Assembly (NCBI GenBank): GCA_963853835.1
Contig: OY970828.1
Location: 13,769,813 to 13,833,812, forward strand
Direction of reading: 5' to 3'
Length of the DNA: 64,000 nt
Origin: Calendula officinalis
Lineage: Eukaryota > Streptophyta > Magnoliopsida > Asterales > Asteraceae
Below the pieces are notes generated by a model. The model made no database searches, was not told the origin of the DNA, and was given only the letters and a program-made list of their open reading frames with translations. A program made the translations under genes and the position numbers. The number at the start of each line of letters is the position of its first letter. Within the stretch, counting starts at the first letter, position 1. Positions 20,960-31,300 of this stretch are shown here, piece by piece.

Positions 20960-21290
20960 ACAAATTAAGCCCACTGTCTAATAAAATTGTATTGCATTTG
21001 GACCAAAAGACTTGGGCCTTTTATCCGAGTAGCCCATCTGTAAATATAATGAATCCGGCGTCTTCACAAAAAATCGATATGTGGCGTATGAATTGTGCAA
21101 AAACACAATCAGACAAAAAACATAAGGCAGAGGAGCGTATTACGACCGTTCAAACCGAAATTGAATCGAGGAAATGAAAATGGAAGCATACCAGAGTAAT
21201 TCCTTGCGGATCGGGCAATACCCACCGCCGATTGATTTTTTGTTCAGTGCTTTATCCTGCGTTAATCGGAAACCCTAGACAGGTAAGATT
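20960..21290 (+). other. Possible captured gene 5' end (promoter and first exon)
   Basis: GGGCC/AGCCCA motifs (around 20968, 21015 and 21030), a purine-rich leader and an exon-like end at GAAACCCTAGACAG|GTAAG near 21285 resemble the 5' end of a plant housekeeping gene followed by a long AT-rich intron. No protein could be named. Confidence 0.3.
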
Positions 21291-22780
21291 TCATTCTTTG
21301 AAAATCGGTTTATGAATTAGGGTTAATATTCTAGCTATTAGTACATGTTAGTTGTTACAATTTTTATTACTGTTAGACGCCATTTCATTTTATTACCGAA
21401 AAGAATATCGAAATTTTTTCTTTATTACTGTTACAATATTCTAGCTATTATGTAAATTTGAAATTTTTATTAAACTGTTTATTTGATTGTGTATTATGTT
21501 TATGAAGTTGCAGCAACTAAAACCGACATTAGTTTCTGATTTATCTTGATTCTGTTTATTTTATTTTGCATCATACTCTGTTTATGTTAACCTGTTTATT
21601 TGATTACTCAGCAACCTTCATTTTTTTGACAAAAAACCCTCTGCACAGTCAGTTTTTTTTCCAGATCCGGCTAATATTTGTATTTATTTTAATCTTAATT
21701 TACTGATCCTATAAATTAAGTTACGTTTTAATTTTATTATATCGTCGGTTTAAACGTATATTTCTGCTTTTGTTAATTGTATACTATAGATATTAAATTA
21801 TGTATTTACATAAACATTATAGTATTATACTGATTGTAAATTTACAGTTTAATTTCACTCAATCTGACATAAATTAATAAAATAACAGAAACATTAAACT
21901 TATGATTTTCAGCACAATGAAATCAAAATTTTTATGATGTTTATGATTTTGGTAAACTTATACTTTGACTGTTTATTTGAATTTGACTTTAACTTTGACT
22001 TTTTGGGTTTATTTAAGATCTTTATGATTTTACATCATAAACTTAACCACCAAGCCTAATCAAAAACTATAATCCGAGTAAACAATTATTTTTTGTGAAC
22101 TTATTGTGTTATATCTAATGCATAAGAAATAACATACAAAAATTCAAAATGTTGACTTTTGTAGTCAAATTCACAATAGTATTAACTTAATTTGAAACAG
22201 TTTATGTATATTTATATTTATTTACTTTTTAAAATTTCATTATTTTAAAAACTTATATTAACCCTAAACCCTAATTAATAAACCCTAACGTGCTAACCCT
22301 AATAATACTATTTTTATAACTTTGACTTTAACTTTGCTCTTATAATTTCAATTTTGAACCCGATATTCTTTTTCCCTTTTCCAACTTTTTGTTATATAGT
22401 TCTTATCGCATTTGGTCCCTAAAATGAAATATATTTCTTTTTCTTATTGAAGTAGAACATATGGTTGTTTTCATTTTTCTTTTTTATAACAAATCTTAAA
22501 TTTCTTAGCTTACTATTGTTTTTTTTCCCCGCAGGTGATAGGCAGAAACTTAAAAACCATTTAGTATGCTTTTAATAACTTTGAACTTAATTCACATTTG
22601 TATCGAGCCAATAACACGGTTATGGTTGTTTTTAACACATTTAAGCCTCAATTTAATTAAACTTGATTCACATTAGAGGTACATTCTATGGAAATATTTA
22701 TGTTATTAAAGTAGAGTGCAGTATAAATAGAGGTGTAATTTCTATACATGTACCATAATGAAAAGTTACGTCCAATACGA
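21291..22780. other. AT-rich, intron-like stretch
   Basis: Very AT-rich with no ORF. It contains a telomere-like block at 22259-22307. Confidence 0.35.
22259..22307. repeat. Short interstitial telomere-like repeat (telo boxes)
   Basis: Degenerate CCCTAA units: AACCCTAAACCCTAAT, AAACCCTAAC, AACCCTAAT. Too short and broken to be a former chromosome end. Confidence 0.6.
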
Positions 22781-22950
22781 CGTTGTGGCGATTTAAAAGT
22801 GAGTTTACTTTTCAGTCTAGGAAGCCTAGACAAGAGACATTGGGTGATGATGCTAAATTTCTTTTTTTATTTAGATTTCATAAAGGGGGAAATTATATGT
22901 AGATTGGTTAGATTGATGTTATAATCCTCTTTGACGTTTACTTCTCTAGC
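22781..22950 (+). mobile_element. LINE 3' fragment
   Basis: A diverged copy of 12251-12420: both contain ACTTTTCAGTC, AGGAAGCCTAGAC and ATTGGTTAGA followed by TGATGTT. It lies just before a Helitron terminus. Confidence 0.55.
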
Positions 22951-23110
22951 TTGTTTTTACAGTTCTTTTTATAGTACAAAGATATATGAAAAGTTTATGC
23001 TATAATCATGCTTTGACGTTGTTTAACAAACTCCTTTATGATTTTAAACGTGTTTTGAACATAATATTCATGCTTTGACATTGTTAAACAAACTTTTTTA
23101 TAATTGACAG

Positions 23111-23139
23111 CCCGTGATTTTTCGCGGGTCATAACCTAG
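23111..23139 (+). mobile_element. Helitron 3' terminus
   Basis: Hairpin CCCGTGA/TCGCGGG (23111-23128), then TCATAAC and CTAG (23136-23139), followed by T. The element would lie to the left on the plus strand. A possible start is an A|TC junction at 20858 or 20865 (TCTATAATC, TCTATCCG), giving about 2.3 kb, but the 5' end is not certain. Confidence 0.65.
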
Positions 23140-23209
23140 TTATGTTATATAATAAACAATCTATAAACTTTTTTCAGTTTTATATTTTATATTTTTTTAT
23201 TTTTTGCAG

Positions 23210-23711
23210 GTCATCTCACAGGGTGCAATTAGTGCACCAATGTTCTCAATGAAAGGCCCTTCAATGGTGCAATCTAATTACCCGACTGCTTTTCCTTTAA
23301 AACATCAGCAAAATGTACAGTTTTTTTATGAGTATATATTTTTTATAATAATACAATACATGTTTTTTAATAATATATTTATTAAATAAATTAAATATCT
23401 ATAAATTCTGGAAAAAATGGTCAAGATTGTATGTGGATAAACCTGGTTTGACACGTAACCCGACCTGCCCATTTTGCACCTCTATATATGATGTTGTTAC
23501 AAGTATAATATCAAAAAGTTTGAACTTTGAAGTTAATGTTGACTTTGACTATTTGACCTTTTTATTTCAGGATATGAGGCTTGCTTTAGGTTTATATGGT
23601 TATGTTTCTCAATCAACACCAATTGCAGCTGCTGCAAATGAGCTTTACAAAAGGGCTTTATCACATGGGTTAAGTGAGCATGATTTTTCAGCAGTTATTG
23701 AAGCACTTTAA
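23210..23711 (+). pseudogene. Last two exons of a GLYR2-like glyoxylate/succinic semialdehyde reductase
   Basis: Exon 1 (23210-23314, after a TTTTTGCAG acceptor) gives ISAPMFSMKGPSM and YPTAFPLKHQQ. The intron starts GT at 23315 and ends ATTTCAG at 23570. Exon 2 (23571-23711) gives DMRLALGLYGYVSQSTPIA and HDFSAVIEAL, then stop. This is the C-terminal domain of plant beta-hydroxyacid dehydrogenase-family reductases that reduce glyoxylate and succinic semialdehyde with NADPH. The GLYR2 (organellar) form fits best. The N-terminal Rossmann domain is absent from the window, so it is a fragment, although its splice sites look intact. The residue before the intron appears changed (QQN where QQK is usual). 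Confidence 0.75.
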
Positions 23712-23719
23712 GTCAAAAT

Positions 23720-25050
23720 ACTGTATTAATAATTCAACATTGACTTTTTTCAACTACTTGATTATTATGATTGTATTGATAAAAAAAATCTTATGATCGA
23801 TGTATATTTGCCTAACTGGATATTAAAATTTTGGCATTATGTAAGGGGTTTGGGTGGGCTGCTCCCTTTTGTAATAGTCAAGAGATTTGTTGTGCTGTTT
23901 TACTATTAGTATTAAATCTAAAAATAAATAAAAATCATAGTTCGGATTTATAAAGTACCTTTTTATTGAACTGCTGTTTGTAGGTCGATGAACATTCTTC
24001 GTCAATTTTCAAATACTTTTCCTGGAAAGTTCATAGAAGCAGCTGATTAAAAAATATGGAGTTAAGCCAAAACGCGGGGTTAATGCAGATAAACCGATTT
24101 GCAGAGGAAATAAACTAACTTGATGATGATGATGATGGAAGAATGTTGAACATAACCGCTACGTATAAGGTATATCTGACATTAAACTCTTTCTTTTGCG
24201 TAAGAAACAATTATACCGATTAACATATGTGTGGGTCTTATTTATAGTTGATATATACGAATTATATGGTGATTTTTAGGCTGTTAATTAGGGCTGATTT
24301 TTTTCAAAATTGAACTGATATTTAGGCTGTTTTTTTGGCTGATTTTCAATTAATGGAATATGTCTACTTTTAAGTATAAAAATTTTCCACAATTAAGTAA
24401 ATATTGTGCTATAATGGGTGTAGATTGTTTTGACACAAATATTCTCATATTCAATTTTTTGGGTCTTATTCATATAGTTGAGATATACGAATTAAATGCT
24501 AATTTTCATATAGTTGAGATATATGAATTAAATGCTAATTTTCAGGCTGTTAATTTCGAGGCTGATGAAGGTTAAAACAGTAAAATTAACAGATTTGTAT
24601 ACGCAGACATAATTAATAAAAATTGTATAATTTAAATACGCAAATTTGTAGACTTTTATAGGCAGATTTGTAAACTTTTATACGCAGACATAATTAACAA
24701 AAACAGTTAGACAGTATGAAGGTTAAAACAGATTTGTATAATTTAAATTCACAAAATTCACAAAATCGAAGGCAGATAAGTATGTTTAAATTCACAAAAT
24801 TTGTATAATGCAGAATGAAGACAAAAAATTTTCCAACGCGAGGGAATAAAAAAGTACAAAAGAAGAAGATGTACCTTAATTAACGGAAGATTGTGAATGC
24901 AGGTTTGTAAATATGTAGGTTTTTTCTTATGGTGTTTTATGTTTATATAGGGACGTATGGGTATATCGTTATTAAATTCCGGTATTGGTTTTTAATTCAA
25001 CAAAAAAAAAAAGGAAAAGATTATGATGGCAATTGGTTAAAAAGGAAAAA
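23720..25050. other. AT-rich stretch with a small tandem duplication
   Basis: A 36-bp unit (ATAGTTGAGATATACGAATT...) is repeated at about 24475-24546; the ORF over it is not convincing. No gene seen otherwise. Confidence 0.4.
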
Positions 25051-25449
25051 AACATTAATTGTGTTTAATATTTGCGTATAATACAGCCTGCATATGGACT
25101 AAATACGAAACATCCCTCATTTGTTAACAAAAATTCCATATTTAAGTGCCTTAAATTCCGGGTTTACATTAACTAATATTCGAAACATTAATTGTGTTTA
25201 ATATTTGAGTATAATACAGCCTGCATATGGACTAAATACGAAACATCCCTCATTTGTTAACAAAAATTCCATATTTAAGTGCCTTAAATTCCGGGTTTAC
25301 ATTAACTAATATTCGAAACATTAATTGTGTTTAATATTTGCGTATAATACAGCCTGCATATGGACTAAATACGAAACATCCCTCATTTGTTAACAAAAAT
25401 TTCATATTTAAGTGCCTTAATTTCCGGGTTTACATTAACTAAATTTCGA
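25051..25449 (+). repeat. Tandem repeat, 3 x 133 bp
   Basis: Units start at 25051, 25184 and 25317 (AACATTAATTGTGTTTAATA), each 133 bp and almost identical. The few differences (GCGTATA/GAGTATA; ATTCCATA/ATTTCATA) show recent amplification. No ORF. Confidence 0.9.
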
Positions 25450-25592
25450 AACAGATTTGGTTACTCAGTTGACTTATGCGTGGATAGGTGGACCAATGAA
25501 TGAATTACGGGTGGCATTGTCGTCCAATGAAATGCGTCCGTCGTGGTGAGGTGGCAAAAGGTAAGCATGTGTAGTCTCATATATAATTTAAG

Positions 25593-26573
25593 ATAGAAGT
25601 GAGTTCCATTGAGAATTAATATATTAGGTGAGAATGTGAGAATAGATCTCAGCCTCTCATCTCCTTCCAGCCCTCACGCGCGCGGTGGCATTTTTGTAAT
25701 TAAGTCCAACTTTTCTGTCCCACACGCGGTGGCGTTTTTGTAATTAAGTCCAACTTTTCTGTCCCACACGCGGTGGCATTTTTGTAATTAAGTCCAACTT
25801 TTCTTTAATCATCGATGATTAAACTGAGTGTTTTGAGATTGTTTTTGATCATCGATGATTTAAACCAAACCCCAAGTTTAATCGTTAATGATTAAACACA
25901 TTATCAAGTTTAATCATCGATGATTTAAAGAGCATCTTATGATTATTGCACAGATAAAGTTTAATCATCGATGATTAAAGTTTAATCATCGATGATTAAA
26001 GTTTAATCATCGATGATTAAAGTTTAATCATCGATGATTAAAGTTTAATCATCGATGATTAAAGAGCATCTTATGATTATTACACAGATAAAGTTTAATC
26101 ATCGATGATTAAAGTTTAATCATCGATAATTAAACACTACACCCAGTTTAATCATCGATGATTAAAGAAAAGTTTAATCAAATAATAAAGAAAGCAGACA
26201 CGCTAATCATCGATGATTAAACAACATCTTATAAAGAATTAAGAATCTAAAAAACGGAGACAAGTTTAATCATCGATGATTAAACAGCAGCTTTGATTTA
26301 AAAGACAAAATTGTTCTATTAATCATTGATGATTGAACACTACACCCAGTTTAATCATCGATGATTAAATACAATCTCAAAAGTTTAATAATTGATGATT
26401 AAACACTACACCCAGTTTAATCATCGATGATTAAAGAAAAGTTGAACTTAATTACAAAAATGCCACCGTGTGTGGGACAGAAAAGTTGGTCTTAATTACA
26501 AAAATGCCACCGCGTGTCTTTTTGCCTAATTCTCACATTTTCACCTAATATATCAATTCTCAATGGAACCCTC

Positions 26574-26579
<6 letters not shown>
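25593..26579. mobile_element. Inverted-repeat element filled with ATCGAT palindromes
   Basis: The outer ends read inward ATAGAAGTGAGTTCCATTG (left) and ATAGGGGAGGGTTCCATTG (right). Both continue with about 30 matching bases, ending near AATGTGAGAA. Inside these, a ~42-bp unit (GGTGGCATTTTTGTAATTAAG) occurs three times on the left and twice, inverted, on the right. The core (25805-26435) holds about 18 copies of a palindrome centred on ATCGAT. The right end meets a (TA)n tract, as the MULE-like elements at 34.8-48.7 kb do. Non-coding. Confidence 0.75.
25805..26435. repeat. Array of TTTAATCATCGATGATTAAA palindromes
   Basis: Fourteen exact ATCATCGATGAT cores plus about four variants. Five copies form a perfect 21-bp tandem at 25959-26063; the rest are irregularly spaced. 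Larger blocks (AGAGCATCTTATGATTATT; ACACTACACCCAG) are also repeated, so the array grew by segmental duplication as well. Confidence 0.9.

Positions 26580-26633
<54 letters not shown>
26577..26633. repeat. (TA)n microsatellite
   Basis: About 28 TA units between the palindrome-bearing element and the gypsy LTR. Confidence 0.9.
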
Positions 26634-26636
<3 letters not shown>

Positions 26637-28287
26637 ACACCTCAATTTTCAAAACAATATTTAAATATCATTTAATCCAAAATTACATAATATTGTATCA
26701 ACATCAAATGTCGGTTTTACAAAAACGAAAAGGTTTCTTGTTCGAGATTATCAGAGTTTACAAAAACGGTGTTACAAATTATATCTTAACCATAGGATAA
26801 GGACTCTAATCATCAACACCGAGCTAATCTCAACAAGGCCTCTTCTAAACGGGCCTCCTAGATCTTCGATCCCGAACCTGAGTACATAGCAAAACACAAA
26901 CATAGTACGTGAGACAAAATTGCCTCGTGAGATACATGGGTTTAAAACCCGATAAACAACTAGTCACATAATATCATTTAAACTTAAAATAATATTACTA
27001 GGTTCATTTGGGTCACTTCATTACTTTCATCGTTTGGCCAATGTCAAGATAATCAGAATGCCTCCAATCTATCAAGACCGTCATATCCACGGTAACCGGA
27101 ATGCCTCCAATCTACCGGGACTCATAGGTATTGGGTAATCGGAATGCCTCCAATCTACCACTAACCTTAAGGTACCGTAATAACCGGAATGCCTCCAATC
27201 TACTACGGCCCTAGGGACATCAACATCATCGTCATCACTTATCCTTTATCATTGTGAGCCTATAGCTCCATCATTTCTCATTCAATTAATCGATTCATCA
27301 TCACATAAGTAATTCATCAAAAATCACATAATTAACTAAATTACTTAAGGACTCGATAAAAATTTAATTATAAACATTTACTAACTATGTACTCAGTTTT
27401 GAAAGTTCACATGTACTCACCTTAGTCAAGCTTAACCAATTGTTGCGTTCCTTAATCACCGACATCACTGCTCGAGATTTGAATGCCTCAAATCTTCCCA
27501 CCGACAATCTATTATCAAAACCAATACAATGGTTTGCATTAAACATCTATACTAACTACATAATCCATGGCTAGTCAATTACTAGCACTATTTTCCCCAA
27601 AGTTACCAAACCTTAATTTCATAAATCACCATATTTTCGTGTATCTATAACATGGCCACATTTTCCTTGTTAAAATACCATAGATCTAAGTTATATTACT
27701 TCCATTTAACCATTCATGAACAAATCCATAACTAGGGTTTATGATTCAAGCTTCCATACTTAAATCTAAGACTTATAACACAAGAGGATTGAAGATTTAC
27801 CTTTGTTCTTCAATAAGGAGCAAGAATCACCAAGATTTGATGAAGATTGAGCTCCAAACGACACCTTGCACTCAAAAATCGTTCACACACAAGGAGAGGG
27901 AAAAACTAGGGTTTAATGTGTGTAATAAATGAGTTTTCCCGAATTTAATGCTGGTGTCGCCAAAGTTCGCGATCGTTACCAGGACTTCGCGACGTGAACT
28001 TTTTCACGCACGCGAAGTTCGCGATCGGGACCTGATCGGGAAGTAGTTCGCGCCTGATGGTCTGATTCGCTGGACCAAGTTCGCGATCGTGACCCAATCT
28101 TCGCTTCGTGAACTTCTTGAGCAGCTAAGGCTGCACTTTTTGATCTTTGGCTCGACCCGGTTTCGCCCATAACTTTCTCGTACGGTGTCCAAACGACACG
28201 AAACCAATTCCTACATTCTTAAACGATTTATCCTTATTTATCGTATTTTTGTACAATTTATTTATTTACAAATTTCAGGTCGTTACA
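26633..28287 (-). repeat. 3' LTR of the gypsy element
   Basis: 1655 bp, TGTAAC...GTTACA. On the minus strand it starts TGTAACGACCTG at 28287. The upstream (U3-side) part has three AAGTTCGCGATCG copies (27962, 28015 and 28077). Further on, a ~20-bp unit CGGAATGCCTCCAATCTAC occurs four times (27055-27200). Confidence 0.9.
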
Positions 28288-28302
28288 ACTATCTACCCCT
28301 TA
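28288..28302 (-). promoter_or_regulatory. Polypurine tract
   Basis: Minus-strand AAGGGGTAGATAGT directly before the 3' LTR, overlapping the gag-pol stop codon. It would prime plus-strand DNA synthesis. Confidence 0.65.
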
Positions 28303-31300
28303 AGGAGATTCCGTCCTCGGAATCTCATCATAATTCACGAAGTTCGGGTATCTTTTCCGAATCTCGTCCTTGACTTCCCAAGTCAAGTTCGGCCCGAGTG
28401 AATGCTTCCACTTGACCAACACCAATTCGATTTCTTTATTCCGAAGTTTCTTGGTTTTTGACTCTAGTATGGCTTCGGGTTCCTCAATCAATCGGTTCGG
28501 GGCATCAACCCGCAACTCTTGTAACGGAATTATATTTTCAACCTCACCCACGAACTTCTTCAAATAACTTACATGAAACGTATCGTGAACACCTTGAAGT
28601 TCGGGTGGGAGTTCTAACTCGAAAGCTTGCAAACCGACCCGTTTCAAAATCTTAAACGGGCCAACATACCTTGGGCTCAATTTGCCTTTCTTATCAAACC
28701 GCATTACGCCTTTCCAAGGCGATACTTTCAACATCACCATGTCTCCAACATTCAAATCATACGGTCTCTTTTTCAAACCCGAGTAGCTTCTTTGTCGATC
28801 TTGGGCGATTTTCATATTGGTTTGGATTATCCCAATCTTTTCATTGGTCAACCTCACAATCTCGGGACTCGTGAGTTTCGTCTCTCCCGCCTCGAGCCAA
28901 CACGATGGAGTCCTACATTTCCTCCCATACAACGCCTCATAAGGCGGCATCTTAACGGTCGATTGGTAACTATTATTGTAGGAGAACTCAACTAACGGTA
29001 AATGTTCGTCCCATTTACCTCCAAAATGTAGCACACACGATCTTAGCATATCTTCAACCGTTTGAATGGTTCTCTCACTTTGACCATTGGTTTGCGGGTG
29101 GTAAGCCGTACTCAACCGCAATTTCGTTCCCAACTCCTCTTGCAACGATCTCCAAAATCTCGAGGTAAACCTCGCGTCTCTATCGGACACAATCGACAAC
29201 GGGACTCCATGAAGTCTTACTACTTCATCCACATACAATTTTGCCAACTTCTCAAGTGGCATGGTTTCCCGAATTGCCAAGAATAACGCACTTTTGGTCA
29301 ACCGGTCAACAATGACCCAAATGGCGTCGTGGTTCTTGCTCGTCTTTGGCAATCCAACAATAAAATCCATTGTTATATCATCCCATTTTCCGGCCGGGAT
29401 TTGTAACGACTGAGCTACCCCGTAAGGTACTTGATGCTCGGCTTTTACTTGTGTACACGTGGCACACTTAGAAATATACTTTGCCACTCTTGCCTTCATC
29501 CCGGGCCACCAATACATCTTCTTCATATCTTGATACGTTTTTGTACTTCCCGGGTGGATCGAATACTTAGACTTATGAACATCGTTTAGTAATTCCTTTC
29601 GGGTACCCCCGAACTTGGGAACCCAAATTCGTCCACCCAAGGTTTTCAACCCTTGCTTATTTTCCACAAAATGTTGGTTCTTTCCCAATCGTTCTTGCCT
29701 TAACTCATCTTTTTCCATCACTTCCCGTTGGGCATTCTTGATTCGTTCTACTATACTCGAGACTACTTCAATACGTGTTAGCTTTCCCTTAATCGGCTTT
29801 TCATACACCTTTCGGCTTAAGGCGTCGGCTACCATGTTGACCTTCCCCGCATGGTAGACAATTTCACAATCATAATCTTGTATCAATTCGATCCATCTTC
29901 TTTGCCTCATATTTAGGTCTTTTTGACTGAAAACGTATTGAAGACTTTTGTGATCCGTATACAACGTACACCTTGTACCATATAAGTAGTGTCTCCATAA
30001 CTTTAAAGCAAACACTATCGCCGCCAATTCTAAATCGTGAGTCGTGTACCTTTCTTCCGCATTCTTTAGTTGTCTCGAGGCGTAGGCAATCACTTTCCCC
30101 CGTTGCATCAAAACACAACCCAAACCTTTATGTGAAGCATTACTATACACGAAGAAGTCTTCCATCCCTTCGGGTAACGTGAGAACCGGGGCGTTACACA
30201 ATTTTTCTTTCAATGTGGCGAATGCTCTTTCTTGCTCTTCTCCCCACACGAACTCACTACTCTTTCGGGTCAACAATGTGAGTGGTGTCGCCACTCGAGA
30301 AAAGTCTTGAATAAATCGACGGTAATATCCGGCAAGGCCGTGAAAACTTCTCACTTCGGTTGGAGTTCGAGGCGGTTCCCACTTCATAACCGCTTCAATC
30401 TTCGACGGGTCAACTTTGATTCCTTCTCGGGACACGACATGACCAAGGAATTGGACTTCTCGAATCCAAAATTCACATTTAGAAAACTTAGCATACAATT
30501 TCTCTCGTTGTAGCACTTCTAACGTTTGTGTTAGATGACTCTCGTGTTCTTCTTCGGTTTTTGAATAAATAAGAATATCGTCAATAAATACGATAAGAAA
30601 CTTGTCGAGGAATGGTTTGCAAACCCGATTCATAAGATCCATAAAAATGGCCGGTGCATTAGTCAACCCGAATGGCATCACCAAAAACTCGTAATGCCCA
30701 TAACGTGTACGAAACGCCGTCTTCTCGGTATCTCCTTCTTTCACTCGAACTTGATGGTAACCCGATCTCAAATCGATCTTCGAGAAATAGTCGGCACCTT
30801 GAAGTTGATCAAACAAGTCGTCGATCCTAGGCAGCGGGTATCGGTTCTTAATAGTCATCTTGTTCAACTCTCGGTAGTCGATGCACATTCTCATTGAACC
30901 GTCTTTCTTCTTAACAAACAATACGGGCGCACCCCATGGAGACGAGCTAGGACGAATAAATCCCTTGTCGAGTAACTCTTGCAATTGGGACATCAATTCC
31001 CGCATTTCGGTGGGAGCCAAACGGTATGGAGCACGAGCTATTGGCGTCGCTCCCGGAACTAAATCAATACGGAATTCTACTTGCCTCTCCGGTGGCAATC
31101 CCGGTAAATCATCGGGAAATACCTCGGGAAAATCCCGAATCACCTTTACATTTTCCACCATCTTCTTCTCTTTCCTTCCATCTAATACATATGCTAAAAA
31201 GGACGAACACCCTTTGGCTAAACATTTCCTAGCTTTAACCGCGGTCATAAGACATGGTAAATGGTGTCGTCTCTCACCATACACATAAACTTTTTCATTG

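Noticed and set aside
20992..21177. 61-codon ORF as a gene
   Set aside because: No family and no coding signature; lies in what looks like a captured leader or first exon.
22259..22307. Former telomere
   Set aside because: Only a handful of degenerate CCCTAA units; better seen as telo boxes or chance.
24360..24575. 71-codon ORF with a repeated ELNANF motif
   Set aside because: Spans a 36-bp DNA tandem duplication in AT-rich sequence; no other sign of coding.
25959..26063. Regular 21-bp repeats resembling a CRISPR array
   Set aside because: There are no unique spacers, the unit is a full palindrome, and the setting is a plant transposon.
27741..28207. Short ORFs inside the LTRs (also 34255-34771)
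   Set aside because: Present in both LTRs only because the LTRs are copies; no recognisable product.
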